64,000 nt of DNA from Molossus alvarezi (GCA_037176705.1 CM073890.1:98508591-98572590); one strand, 5' to 3'; shown: positions 45,071 to 57,218, numbered from the stretch's first letter. Notes: generated by a model from the letters alone, not told the origin. Program-made: numbers and translations.

Positions 45071-45302
45071 TTTGTTTATCCTTACCTGAGGATATTTTTC
45101 CATTGATTTTTAGATAAAGTACAAGGGAGCAGAGGAAGAGAGAAACACTGATACGAGACAGACACATCAATTGGTTGTCTCCTGCATGACCCCGACCAGG
45201 GATTGAATTTGCAACCCAGGTATGTGCACTTGAATAGGAATCGAACCCAGATCCTTCTATCTGAGGGCCAACATTGTAACCACTAAGCCAGATCGGCCAG
45301 GA
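45071..45302 (-). mobile_element. Ves SINE, antisense
   Basis: Antisense tail ccttacctgaggatattttt and antisense head ccagatcggccagga. The duplication gataaaacaccccttctt (from 45023) and gacaaaatacctcttctt (from 45301) is imperfect. A T/TTTA-rich segment (45042-45072) is the decayed A-tail. Confidence 0.92.
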
Positions 45303-46940
45303 CAAAATACCTCTTCTTGAAACCAACACTCTTCTTTCCTGTATTCACTTCATACCCACATAACCCAGCAACATGCAACATTTCTATCGACATCAAAGCA
45401 AGTTCTAAGTCCTAATATGTTCTGCTTCTGGGGATGGAGAGCAGGTTTCAATAGAAATCCATTCTATTGTATTCATCATAAACATATTTTATTTCAAACT
45501 CTGTCAATACTTACACAAGGAGAGAAAAATTCCCAGAGTAAACCACATATTAAACTGTGAACCATGGAAGTGAACACGCAGGGCATAGATCTATTTAAGT
45601 GTTTTGTCAATACCAGCTTTCGTATTGCCACTGGGCTTTATAAAATTTTTAGGACTTCATTTTATTATTATTATTTTTTTACAAAAACTTTGGAGCTAAA
45701 TTTAAGATACTGTTATCAATCACAAGGTGAAAATATGTTTAAAAATCTGAGTTACCATTTGACAAGAATTTAAGACTTATAATTTGCCCCTCTTCACCAC
45801 CCAAGAGGGTCCGCATGGATTTTCCCTCAAATCCCCCACAAGAAATATCCATTGTGTCTTATTGTCGACCAAAACTTTTCCTGAGTTGCCTTAATCATAT
45901 TTCCTTTGGCATGGAGCAATGCTGAAAAGGATATGGAATGAATGAAAAAACATTCATGAGTTTTTACAAAGTAAACCCACGGGTTTGTTTTAAAAACAAA
46001 CACTAAGTGTTGTTTCAGGAAAGTCTTGCCATTTCGGTAGAAATTGTAAAGGAAAAACATTTTTTACATCACTATCACGTATTGGGTATCTAGTGTCCTA
46101 TCCAAACATCACTTTCTTTATTTTCTCTATTTAAGAAAAAAATATATATATTCATATGCATAAAGATATATATGTAAATATATATTCACACATATATATG
46201 CACAAATATATATATGTGTATTTAAAATAATATTCACTTAACAAAGGAAGCATACAACACAAACACTGAGCAAGTCTATATGGATGAAATCAGAGTTTAG
46301 AAAAATAGTTCCCAGGTATTTGAAAACTCTAAAAAGAAGACTTCCTAACCTGATGGCAAACAAGATTAGCATCACCCTGGCCAGCTGAATAGCCTGGCAC
46401 AGCAGAGTTAAATGAGTACCATAGAAAAGAGAAAGGGTCAGTATGGGGAGTCAGGTAGCCAGTGTGATCACATAGCTACGTATTTCAGGAACTACATATC
46501 TATTAGAAAATAAAATCTTACAGTGGAGAACCAACGAAAATACTACTCATTTACCAGTTCTAACCTTTGGAATGACCATGAATTGGATGGAGTTCAGCAA
46601 TTTTCTTCACACAAAATGGTTCTTCGGGAATTGTGCATCCAAATGGTCTCTTACTGAATCTACGTGACAGTACTCAAGTGATCGGCTCTTCCAAGAAATG
46701 TCAGATTTTGAGCCCCCTCCTGTGTTCCTCTGCCCGGGACATGCTTTCATGGCATTTTTCAACTTATAATGTTTGGTTTAACTCTGTTTTCTCCACTGAG
46801 CTGCAATCATACTGAAAACACAGGTGAGTTTTCTCCCTTGTTGTATATACAGGGCATAAACCAAGGTAGCATCTCATTCAATGTTTGTTGAACAAATGCA
46901 TAGAGACAATGCCAGGAAAAGACGAACCTGTAAGATATGT
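45303..46940. other. AT-rich unannotated stretch
   Basis: Includes a TA-rich simple repeat at about 46140-46226. No gene or element was recognised. Confidence 0.4.
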
Positions 46941-47060
46941 CCTTACCATGTACCTAGCCCTGTGCTAGACACTTACATATTTTACTCACTTATTTCTCAC
47001 CTCACAGTAAAGTGGCTATTTTATGTATGAAGATGCTCAAGTTTAAAAAGATTGAATACC

Positions 47061-47249
47061 AGCTGGGCCGGTGTGGCTCCCGTGGACTGAGAGGTTCTGG
47101 TTCCATTGCTGGTCAGGGCACATGCCCCGGCTGTGAGCTCAATCCCCAGTAGGGGGCGTGCAGGAGGCAGCTGATCAATGTCTCTCTCTCACATTGATGT
47201 TTCTAGCTTTTTCTCTCTTAAAAAAAAAAAACACAATAAAAACATATTT
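47061..47249 (+). mobile_element. Ves SINE, caataaa type, left of a doublet
   Basis: Head agctgggccggtgtggctcc (box A damaged: ctcccgtggactg), landmark cagtagggggcgtgcaggag, end cacaataaaaacatattt. It follows aaaaagattgaatacc (47045-47060). Confidence 0.9.
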
Positions 47250-47261
47250 AAAAAGACTGAT

Positions 47262-47510
47262 GCCCTGGCCGGTTTGGCTCAGCGGTTAGAGAGTCAGCCT
47301 GCGGTCCAGAGGGACCCAGGTTCGGTTCCCGCTAAGGGCATATGCCTCGGTTGCAGTTTGTCCCCGGCCCTGGTTGGTCGAGCCGGTGGCAGCCACTCGA
47401 TGTATCCCTTTCACATCGATGTTTCTATCTCTCTCTCTTCCTCTCTCTCCCTCCCACTCTATCTGAACAAAAAAATGGAAAAATGTCCTCGGGTGAGGAC
47501 AAAAAAAAAA
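47262..47510 (+). mobile_element. Ves SINE, gaggata type, right of a doublet
   Basis: Head gccctggccggtttggctca, end cctcgggtgaggacaaaaaa. The duplication aaaaagactga is exact on both sides (47250-47260, 47510-47520). It inserted at the 3' edge of the SINE to its left. Confidence 0.93.
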
Positions 47511-47615
47511 AAAAGACTGAATACCATGCTCTGGTCTTCACAACTAATAAGTGATGGACTTTAAAATTTAAATCCAGCAGTCCTTGATTCCAAAGATCAC
47601 TATCTCTCCCTGAAC

Positions 47616-48367
47616 CCAGCCTCCAAGAGGTAGAGTCAGCTTTAGGAAGCAGATTAGAGAATTCACACACAAAGTGGAAGGTTCTCTGGAGACTGCCAAG
47701 AAACAGTTTTACATCCTCAACCCTCCAGGCAGAGTTCCTTGTTTGTCCTCATGTCATCAGACACTCTAAACACTCCCTCCTTTTCATGTAGGGTCATTTC
47801 TTTGACCCAAGCTTGGATTCCCTCCTTTTGAAGGTTCAGGAGAAGTCCACTCTCCTCCTCGTTTTGCAATGCAGAGGGGCGACATCATAGCACCCACCGC
47901 ATGGCATGCTATCAGCACGGGCCACACTAACCCTCAGTTGCTTTATTTATTATTCCATTATATTCCCATCTCCCATGCCTTTTCCTCTCCTACCACAGGC
48001 AAGCATTCTGCCAGGCTTAACATGGTTTTTGTTGATGTAACCTTTCAAAGTACATGTTTCTGGGCACACAGATTTTCAATTTATATAGATTCATTTTATT
48101 GTATATCTTATCCCTTTTTTACTTTTTTATGAACACAACATTTTAAAAATACGTCTTTGTTAGGATGTATGCATTTAAAAATACTGCTCCATAGTATGCA
48201 TCTAATTTTCTATCAGAACCACCTAGAAGCACTCACTGTTACCCACCTCACCCGCCCTGTTTGTCAGAGCATGTGGAAACCAATAAATGGGAAGTGAGAG
48301 AAATTCAGTGTCGCCTAATCTTTCACCAATGGAGGTTAAAGTAAGTTACATATAATGTGTCATTATT
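47616..48367. other. Unannotated stretch
   Basis: No repeat or gene recognised. The 87-codon frame at 47869-48132 has no domain. Confidence 0.4.
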
Positions 48368-48383
48368 AATGAAGCACTTTGTG

Positions 48384-48559
48384 CCCTGGCCGGTTTGCTC
48401 AGTGGTTAGAGAGTCAGCCCGCAGGACAGACAGGCCCGGGTTCGGTTCCCGCTAAGGGCACGTGCCTCGGTTGCAGTTTGTCCCTGGCCCGGTTGGGGTC
48501 GTGCGGGTGGCAGCCACTCGATATGTCTCTCTCACGTTGATGTGTCTCTCTCACATTGA

Positions 48560-48602
<43 letters not shown>

Positions 48603-48678
48603 CCTTCTCTCCCTCCAACTCTGTCTCAAGATAAATGGGAAAATGTACTCGGGTGAGGATTAAAAAAAAAAAAAAAGA
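48384..48678 (+). mobile_element. Ves SINE, gaggata type, with internal duplication
   Basis: The exact 17-bp duplication aatgaagcactttgtgc (48368-48384, 48679-48695) marks a young copy. Head ccctggccggtttgctcagt lacks one g. The tctctctcacrttgatg unit near 48526-48560 occurs twice, which together with a (TC)n run makes this copy longer than the others. Confidence 0.95.
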
Positions 48679-49004
48679 AATGAAGCACTTTGTGCTTATA
48701 CTACACATTTTCAAGACATTCACATGTTCATCTATAGGGATTTTACAGAGATATTCCTTTGTGTGTAACATGTAGCATGAGGTAGAAAAATTATAAAAAA
48801 TATGGGATAATAAAACAATCTGAACCACAGATTGGTTATGGGGAGGATACAAGGACTAAAATAAAAGTGGTGTGCTTCTTTTAAAAATCACTGGTGAATA
48901 GTAACATTTACTTTGGAGACACGAAAGTATCATTATTTAAATAAGATTTATAAATTTTCTTTAATACCTCCTTCATTTTATTTTCCTTTAAAAAGTAAGT
49001 TTAT

Positions 49005-49160
49005 GGAGCACTAATGGTGATAGTCATTTTAGTTTAATTTTGATAACTCAGCAAGTTTAGTTATTACCTTGATTTATTGATAATAAAACTAAGATATTGA
49101 ATTTTATGAAAAAAATTATAGAGCTAAGGCAAGGCAGGAATTGATCCAGACCTAGAGTTT
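49005..49160 (-). repeat. MIR SINE fragment, antisense
   Basis: ataataaaactaagatattg, then tagagctaaggcaaggcagg and aattgatccagacc follow the order of the antisense MIR core and its tRNA-like end. Strongly decayed. Confidence 0.6.
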
Positions 49161-49164
49161 GATG

Positions 49165-49390
49165 AGCACAGGCTTTGGTCAGAAATATTTGGCTCCAATC
49201 TCAACTCTGCTGCTTATCAATTCTCTGACATTTGGCAAGTTACCTACACTTTCTGTGCCTTAATTCCTAATCTGTAGAATGAAGTCATTGATTCCTATCT
49301 AAAGAACTGCTGTGGATATTAGAGATGATATATGTAGTGTCCGGCACAGTGTCTGACACATAATTGTCATTCATTCATTCATTGCTTCTT
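49165..49390 (+). repeat. MIR SINE, sense
   Basis: ggctccaatctcaactctgc, ggcaagttacctacactttc, tctgtgccttaattcctaat and agtgtccggcacagtgtctg are the MIR landmarks in sense order, followed by a (CATT)n tail. It is nearly full length and adjoins an oppositely oriented MIR. Confidence 0.88.
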
Positions 49391-49559
49391 ACCAAATTCA
49401 CACATTTCATAAATGACATTAGAACCCATGTCTTTGGGGCATAAATTCAGAGTTTATCCCAGGAGATTAGTTACATCTTTAAATAATCAGCCTACAATAT
49501 ACTTACTTCCAAAGCATCTGGTGTCTAATATGTTTTGTGTCTTTATTTGTCCTGTCCTC

Positions 49560-50095
49560 TCTTTCCAAAACCTATTGACCCGAGTCATCTTCCTTCTGGT
49601 CTTTGGCCTTGATCATATTTCTTATTTTCTAAGGGAAGCAACCGTACTTAAAATTCTTCACAACCTAGACTCCACCTACATTCCAAATTCATCTGCTTCT
49701 ATTGTTTGGACTTCGGCCTGGAGCAGGTCTGGTGTTTATCTTGGCCATGTTTACCCATCGGTTCCCTTGTCCCCACATGGCAATCTCCCTGCCTCTTCAT
49801 TTCAAATGCCTGTCTGCTCTTCAAGGCCACTAAGGCTTTTGTCTTCCCCTTAACTTGATGTGTGTGGGACAGAGCTCCTTGAACCTTTGAAATTAAAGGT
49901 TTTTTCCCCCTTATTTTATATGGCAATTTATATAGAATTTCAAATTGTACAGATTCATATTCTTAACTCATTTGCCCTGGTTAATGAAAGCTTCTTGAAA
50001 ACAAGCACTGCCTTACTCATTTCTTGTCGGTTGCTCCATCTAATGTGTAAGACCTTATACACAATTGCTACTTAGTAAATATGAGTTGAATATAA
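49560..50095 (+). repeat. L2/CR1-like LINE 3' region
   Basis: ctgcctcttcatttcaaatg through atgaaagcttcttgaaaaca to the ending acttagtaaatatgagttga resembles an L2 3' region that is heavily decayed. The 146-codon plus frame at 49413-49853 lies in it and the preceding MIR-flanking DNA and has no domain; I do not call a gene. Confidence 0.5.
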
Positions 50096-51466
50096 TTAAA
50101 TTAAAAGCTTGAAGGTTTTCATTCCTGGGCTGCTAGGACTATGTTTCTGAAATGACTTCAATCTTTCAGGTAACAATAAAAACAAAAATAACTTTCAAGA
50201 ACATGATCAAGAACAATGATGAATAAAAGAGTCAAGCTTGCAGGAGGCAGTAACAGCATCAATTTTCTTCACCAGCCAAGACAGACTCAACAACACAATT
50301 AAAAGCAACTGAAGTGAGCTGCGATCTTTGGTGAAACAACATTGCATAATATCTCACAGAGGCTCTAAGTCACTGTAGTGGGTTAAAGCATTTTCCACTT
50401 GGAATCCAAGGCAACTTAAAAGGATTATTGATTTTTTTCCTCTACTTATAAATGAGACTCACATATTAGGAGTGAGAGCTGCAGACACAACATAATGACC
50501 TTTCTACTTGGCTTCTTTCTCCTAACATAAACAGAATTACTTTCAGTGGTTAAGAGGATATTAAGCAGTAAATCTTGTAATTGTGTGTGTGTGTGTGACT
50601 GTCTGTACCTTGAGAGCAAAATTTAGAAGCCACACTTTTTTTATTTAAAAAATATCAGTTCTGTTCATTTAGTGTCAGAAATCTCCACATTAAATTCTGT
50701 GTTCCCTTCCTGCTCTGTTGTTGCAAAGTCGTATGTTCACGCCTCAGCACTAACGCACAGGTTCAACTTGAAACAATGACTTTATTGAAGATATAAGACC
50801 TTGCTTGACTTTGTTCTAGACGTAAGATTTAAATAAACACACTGATTCCTGCCAGGTTATCTTAAGGGGAAAGATTCTAAAGTATGAAACAGTGGGGGAG
50901 CCCATATTAAAGTTGCCCCAAAACAAAAGCTATGGAGTTGATAGTCATTAAAATCAGATTCTGTTTTCTAGTCAGATTTCATCATCGTGATTAAATTAGG
51001 GACTTTCTGAAAGCAAGTTGAGGCTTGATGGGTTTCCTGTTTTGGGTGCTAGTTTCTTTTACAAGGGTTTAAAATAACTATTTTCTCAAACTTTTCCTCT
51101 TTGGGGGTGACCTTTTAAATCATTTCTGTGTGTGCTTCAGGAGGTTGTTTTTGTTTGGTTACCTGCCCCTCCCCCCACGGCCCCAGCTATTCAGTGAGAT
51201 CTATTATCCCTATAACACCAGAAAGGTAACATGCTCCCAAGTGGTAATCCACATATAATTCACTACAAGTAATCAAGGACATTTTTATGATTTGCAAGGG
51301 ACTAAGCAGATACTCACTCTGTGTAAACATACTACAACACACACACAGAGCCCTCTATTATATCTGAAGTTCTCCCATTAAAAATCTGTTCAGTTCAGTT
51401 CCGTTTGTTCAGCAACAAATACATATTTCACAGCCTATGTGAGAATTGTTCTGTTAGATATTGGAG
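50096..51466. other. Unannotated stretch
   Basis: Nothing recognised except a short (GT)n at 50583-50599. Confidence 0.4.
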
Positions 51467-51553
51467 TTATATATATATACACACATATATATGAATATAT
51501 ATACATATATATGGATATATATGTATATATTATATATATAAATATATATGTTT
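51467..51553. repeat. TA-rich simple repeat
   Basis: Imperfect TA/CA/GA tracts (tatatacacacatatatatg ...), able to fold on themselves. Confidence 0.92.
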
Positions 51554-51559
51554 TATTTT

Positions 51560-51715
51560 TTATCTCCATCCTTACGACATCATTATGAGATAAGCACCAC
51601 TATAACCTGCATTTTTATATGAAGAAAGTGGGCTACAGAGAGTTAAATAACTGAGCTGAGGTCCCAGAGCCTGTAAATGCCAAAAGGAGCTAGTTCTTCC
51701 GATTCCGAATGTTGG
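51560..51715 (-). repeat. MIR SINE, antisense
   Basis: ttatgagataagcaccacta, gaagaaagtgggctacagag, gttaaataactgagctgagg and cagagcctgtaaatgccaaa follow the antisense MIR in order. Confidence 0.75.
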
Positions 51716-52019
51716 GCTCTACCTGAAAATACTTCTATGACTAAGATAGTCCTTGTGCAAATGTCGCTAGTCCAGGGGAAAACGGAAGTAACTTTGAAGA
51801 GTTTGAAAAGAGCCTTCATTTCTGGCAAAGACTCCGTTTTTCCAGATGGGAAAACGGGTTCAGAGAACGTTTTTACCTCTGCAAGCGTACAGACTAGGTG
51901 TGTCCGTCATCAGTAGGTGATGTCTCAGCTTCCGATGCACCCTTCCCCGTCTGCCCAGTGGTGGAACAGACCCTGGGCATCAGCGTGCTGGGCCTGCCGC
52001 ACCGAGCTCCACCTCCTGG

Positions 52020-52335
52020 GGGCTTACACCGCAGAAATGTGTTTCTTTCTTCCTGGAGCTGGGAGTCTGAGGTCAAGATGTCAGCAGAGTGGGGTTCACG
52101 TCGAGGCTTTCTCCTTGGCTTGCAGACGGCCTCTTCTCGCTGCATCCTCACTTGATCTTCCCTCCATGTGTGTGTCTCCTGCTCTCTTCTGCTTGGAAGA
52201 CACCAGTCAACGCCTACTCCAACGATTTCATTTTACCTTAGAGACCAGAGCTCCAAATAAAGTCACACGCCGAGGGGCTTGAAGTTAGCGCTTCAACATA
52301 TGCATGTGTAGGGTGCATAATTCCATCCACAGCAC
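52020..52335 (-). mobile_element. MaLR LTR, antisense
   Basis: The antisense LTR landmarks are in order: cttacaccgcagaaatgtgt, gagtctgaggtcaagatgtc, ttggcttgcagacggcctct, cgctgcatcctcacttgatc, ctccaaataaagtcacacgc and cttcaacatatgc. The LTR start is near 52335. The open frames on both strands here (51894-52282) are shadows of the LTR. Confidence 0.82.
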
Positions 52336-52339
52336 CCCG

Positions 52340-52870
52340 TAAATGTTTCTCCTTTGCAACCTGCACGGCCTAAAACTTTGTCAGTAGGAGTCAATGGCAC
52401 GGGAGGAAGAGGGGTTTCTCTTCTTGGTTGGGATGTGCTTCCACGGACAGGCTCCAGCAGCGCCCCCAGGCGGCAGCACTCAGCAACTCCCCACCGACAG
52501 CTTCTACCAGCTTCCTCTTCGGGGGCTTTTCGGGGAAGAGTCCTCCAGCATGACCCCAACTGCAAACAGCTTCTTCAGCACCCTCTGGGGTGTCTGTCCA
52601 AGAGAACGCTGCTAGCCCAGTGCTTCTCAAGGAGGGGTGTCACCAGGCACACCCCACCGGCAGCTTCACAGAGGCCCAGCACCTCTCAGGGCAGCGTCCA
52701 CAGCATCCTCGAGACTGGCTTCCCAGAAAACGCTGCCAGCATGGCACCTTCCGATGGACCCTCTTGAATGGCCTTGAGCCTCAGCTAACCTCTCTGCATG
52801 GTTGCACCCTCTCCAGTGAAGTTTGGATCTCAGTCCTGGGGTAGGAGGAGTGTTCCAGAAGCTTTCCTTC
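52340..52870. other. GC-rich segment of unknown origin
   Basis: This is the most GC-rich half kilobase in the window and stays open on the plus strand at 52354-52767 (137 codons) and on the minus strand at 52293-52630 (two frames). The predicted plus product is rich in Pro, Ser, Arg and Gln and has no motif I recognise. The words cccagcacctctcagggcag and agcttcttcagcaccctctg give it a repetitive feel. It may be LTR or other retroelement DNA continuing from the adjacent MaLR, or a decayed unique sequence. I do not assign a gene. Confidence 0.35.
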
Positions 52871-55737
52871 CGTGAGTATTCTGTCTTATCCCTAGGGGTA
52901 ACAGTGGTTTCCTGTATGTGCGGTTCCTCTAGTCTTTAGAGTATATAGCTCCTCACTTGTCGATCCTTTGTTCTTTCGGTCCCTTGTTAATCATTATTTA
53001 TATTAATTATTTCTTCTACAAATTATTTTGAGGTTACTGTCTCCTGGTTATACCTATTCTAAACTGGCCTAGATTTGCTATCTTCTGAGACCCCATGGAA
53101 TCCTTTGCACACCTCTCTCAGAAAAATATGTTTATTCCATTTTATTGTAGTTACTCTCTTTTCTGTTTCTCTCACTGGGTTCTGAATACTGACTTCCTTT
53201 AGGGTAGAGGTTGTGATCTTGGTGTGTCTAGCACATGGCACAATGTTAACACTGAAAGTTGGATACTTGGTATCAGTGTCAGTTTCTAATTGTAATGACT
53301 AGTTCATAGTCATCTTGATACTAAACTATTTTACTATCCAGGGCATTTAGAATTCAAGTTATTCCCTTTTTCTCCCTATGTTTGTATAGATGGGTGCTTT
53401 AATTCAGGAACTACATAATTATACTGTCCTTGACACTTACGTAAACTTGTTTGAATCAATATTTTTATTCGACACTTATTTAATATGCATTATTCCTAGA
53501 AGTCTTCTTTGCGATTGCTATTATGTTGACTTTCAAAATTCTTTTCTCTCACAGTCTTCATCATGTTTGGTAGCAATTCTACAAACTTTGATTATATCCA
53601 AAAGACATTTAAAATGCATTTACTTCAGAATCTTATTTTATACATATTTCTCAATACACAAAGAACAGCATTGAAATCTCAACAAAGATTCCACTATCCC
53701 AGTGAGAATAAATCTCCACTTGAAAAGCTAGAGCTGAGTCAAAGTGATTTTCTATATGTCTCCTTATAACTAATCACATTATTTTTACACTGTTCTACTG
53801 ATATTAGAGAAAATACTTGAACTCTGCTGCCTTAACGTTACTCTAGGCATGAAACATGAGAAAATGTAATCACAATATCGGCAGCTCTGTTTAAATGCCC
53901 TTCAAAAAAGTTTGGATCAGGTCTCACACTGTGTCTGAAAGTAGATATTTATAAATTGCTTTGAATTATATGACACCTTTCTTCTCCCAAGGAGCTTATT
54001 CTGACAGTATTTATTCTGTGGCATTTCAAATAATTGATTTGTTTTGGTATGCATGTCCAGAGGCCCCAAGGACATGGCCATGTTTTTCATAGACCTAATA
54101 AGTAAAATTAACTTGGGGCAAAAACCAATGAAGGTAAGCTAATGCAATCTAGTGGGAGGAAGGAAGACTCAGCATGTTGTATGTCATTCATCTCATGGAC
54201 TATTTTTTCTGTATGCTGCAAAAATATTGAGGATATATAAGTTATTGAATTTTTCATTTTCATTCCTGGCCTTATGCTGACTCAGTAACTGACCATGAGC
54301 AAGTCATCACTAAACATTTTGCAGCTGCAATAGATTTATTTAGTAGAAGTTATGTTATCGGTCAGTTGTGTTTTAACAGCATGAACTGCCAGACATTACA
54401 GTGACTGATGAGCTCATATTATAATAAATGTATATTCCTTAGCTGGTGAGAAGTAGCAAATCGTAGTTCATATCCTCCTTGGTGGACAAAATAGACCTCC
54501 TGCTACAGCTGTACTCTGGTCACACCCGAATGTTACTTGATCCGTGAAAATTCCTTGAATTCTCTAATAAACCCCTGCTTCAAAAGAACTTTATAATATT
54601 GCCTGGGTTGAGGCGCCAATGATCAGATTTTATCTGATATAATAACAAAAATTGGAATGGAAAATGGTGCTAAAATTTCCAGTTTTCAGTAAGTACGTTT
54701 CACAAGACATTAACACTGTTCCTTGAATTTACAATATAACTATTTTCTATTCTCTAATGTATAGTTGTATTCAGTTAAATTAGGCTTGCATGAAACACTG
54801 TAACCTAGAAAATACACACACACACACAAGCGCTCAAGCAATTTAAACTCACCATTTATTTTGTTTCAGTCTGAATCTAGAGTCTATTCTTGTCCTCAAC
54901 AAAGTATTTGTTTTGTTGCATTTTAGATATCCAAAGTTCATGCATTTCCTTGGAGTATATTTTTCAGCATTACTCTATGCCCACTCTGTCGATGTCAGAA
55001 TCAGAGAAGAAAAGAGTCAAAGAGCATGACGTCTGAGTGCACATTTATTTTGTCTAAGTTAATGGTTATTCAATTCCACTTGAAATAAAATGCAATTAAT
55101 ATATCAAAATAAAATGCTATCTACTATTCTTGGTAAAAATCTTAGCATTAATAAAAAAAATTTTTAAAAAGAGTGTAATAAAAGCCTTTTTTGAAACAGT
55201 CCATTTTCTATTTTTTTCCATTAGTTTACAGTTCTGTGGGACTCTCCCCAGAGCCAATATTTAGGCTTTGATCTCACATTTCTAACAAATATCTGCCAGG
55301 GTAGGCAACAGATCTGAAGTCGCTGGCCAGTGTTCAGTCCTTACCTCTTACCTCTACTTCTGATTGTGCTGATGTCCCCAAGACCCTATGTGCCAAGGCG
55401 GACTCTGTCTGTTTCACGCTCCTCGTGCCTGAACCAGTCTCCACACACAGGGACGCTCTCCTGCTCTAGGGCTCCTTGGCCGATGCTGCGGTCTGCAGGA
55501 ACTCTATACTGGGTTCACTTCGAAAAGTTTACTGTGTCTAGTTATGAAGATAAAAGTCATGTAAGACTCTTCTACTTGTTCTAGGTTAACTGTTTTGATT
55601 TTCTTTAACCTTGTTATTGGTCTTCTACCTTATGTCAGCGATGATGGATTTTAAGGGGGACAGTTGTCCTACCTGCGTTTTTCTCTGGTGACAGTCAACT
55701 GTGCAGTTGTAGACACTGAGTGTGTGGAAAGTGGGAT
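52871..55737. other. Unannotated stretch
   Basis: No element was recognised in 2.9 kb of AT-rich DNA. A short (CA)n lies at about 54814-54828. The frames at 53390-53769 and 55330-55584 lack domains. Confidence 0.4.
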
Positions 55738-55755
55738 TTAACTTGGGTGATTGTT

Positions 55756-56330
55756 ACCCAGCTGGTGTGGCTCAGTGGATTGAGCATCATCCTGTGGACT
55801 GAGAGGTCCTGATTTGATTCCTGGTCAGGGCCCATGCCTGGGTTTCACGCTTGATCCCTAGAAGGGGGTGTGTAGGAGGCAGCTGATCTATGTTTCTCTC
55901 TCACACCAATATTTCTTTCTTTTTTTAAAAAAACTATTTGATTATTATTTTTAGCAATTTTTATTAATTTATTTTTGCTACAGATGTTTCTCCTTTTCCC
56001 CCCTAGACACCCTCCTCCTGATCCCCCCTCCCCGGCACTGTTGCCTATGCCCATTGGTCATGCATACACGCGTATAAGTTCTTCGGTTTATCTCATCCAT
56101 CACCCCACCTCCCTTCCTCTGAGGTTTGTCAGTCTGAACTGTACTCCTTTCTGTGTCTCTGGGTCTATTTTGTTTATCAGCTTATTTTGTTCATTATATT
56201 CTACAGATAAGTGATGTCACGTGGTATTTGTCTTTCTCTGATTGGCTTATTTCGTTGAGCATAATTCTCTCACACCGATATTTCTCTCTCCCTTCCTTTC
56301 TCTTAAAAAAAAATCAATAAAAACATATTT
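55756..56330 (+). mobile_element. Ves SINE, caataaa type, split by a LINE-1 fragment
   Basis: Left part 55756-55916: head cccagctggtgtggctcagt, landmark ctagaagggggtgtgtagga. Right part 56265-56330: ctctcccttcctttctctta and aaatcaataaaaacatattt. The SINE's own duplication is taacttgggtgattgtt (from 55739) and taacttgggttattgtc (from 56331). Both halves and the target words make the nesting clear. Confidence 0.93.
55917..56264 (-). mobile_element. LINE-1 3' UTR fragment inserted in a SINE
   Basis: A T-run, then attttagcaattttt and the C-rich 3' UTR in antisense (cccctagacaccctcctcct), ending at tttgtctttctctgattggc. The SINE word tctctcacaccratatttct on both sides (55897-55916, 56266-56285) is the target duplication. 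This LINE-1 event is younger than its host SINE. Confidence 0.93.
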
Positions 56331-56577
56331 TAACTTGGGTTATTGTCTCCTAAAATGGGTAAAATATAGGGGAAAAGAACTTGAAATGAGTTGAAGCATT
56401 AACAATGATCTTGACACTTTCTACATCTGAACCCAGCTGAAGCAGACTTCTGTCAAGGGTAAGAATAGCATTTAAAAAGGTGAAGTAACAGGGATAAGAT
56501 TAGTCCTCTTGCCTTAAATGGCTAAAATATCAACAAAATATTAAAATCTGTGGTTTTCAGGTATTGGACAATATGTA

Positions 56578-56599
56578 GAAGTCACAACAGTGACTTCTA
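56578..56599. repeat. 9-bp inverted repeat
   Basis: agaagtcac and gtgacttct are exact complements four bases apart. It sits in the 5' part of the ancient LINE-1 and has no T-run after it. Confidence 0.85.
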
Positions 56600-57139
56600 A
56601 GAGAAGGGAAATAAGATCAGCCCTAAGACTGCTCCATTTTGCTGCCTAGCAAAGTTTCCAGAATATAGCACAAGGGAGGGGAACCCAAAGAGAGCCTGCA
56701 GGTATTCCTCAGTTCAAACACAACTACACATTTCAGAGAGGCCAAGACACCTCAGATTTGCAGGGCAGAAGGACAGTTGCACAACAGAGAATCCCAAAAA
56801 CCTGCAGAGGACACCCCCTTGAGCCTTTGGCATGAGTATGAGCACAGTCAGTACATGCAGAGGAGCTTCCTAACACATGGGGCATTGGGTAGAGTACTAA
56901 GAAGTGTATTGCTTTAAGCCATACCTAAAAGGATCAACTTGTTTCTAGGTAATGTACTGCTTCCCAGAATAAAATCCAAACAGTACTAAAGTAATACAAT
57001 TACTCTAGCATACCAAATGTGAAATTCACTATATAAACTCCAAAAAAAAAAAAAAAGAAAAGGCATCACAAAAGCAGAGGAATATCGATCAATACAAATA
57101 GAAACAAAAATGACACACAGAAAAAAATTAGTAGACAAG

Positions 57140-57218
57140 CAGAAGATGGGGAGGAGGGTGTCAATGGGGGAAAAAGGAGAAACATCTATAACAAAAATAA
57201 GTTAATTTAAAAACAAAG
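57140..57218 (+). mobile_element. 79-bp LINE-1 3' tail with its own duplication
   Basis: The insert consists of the last few dozen bases of a bat-type LINE-1 3' UTR (gggggaaaaaggagaaacat ... aataagttaatttaaaaaca). The flanking word aattagtagacaag is exact on both sides (57126-57139, 57219-57232) and is part of the host LINE-1. Confidence 0.9.

Larger units (their letters stand above)
46945..47615 (-). repeat. MIR SINE, antisense, split by two Ves SINEs
   Basis: The left part (tgtgctagacacttacatat ... aagtggctattttatgtatg) and the right part after the SINEs (tcacaactaataagtgatgg ... aaatttaaatccagcagtcc) are the two halves of one antisense MIR. Joined across the insertions they keep the family order. 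Confidence 0.7.

Noticed and set aside
49413..49853. 146-codon plus-strand open frame
   Set aside because: No domain; it overlaps decayed L2-like sequence.
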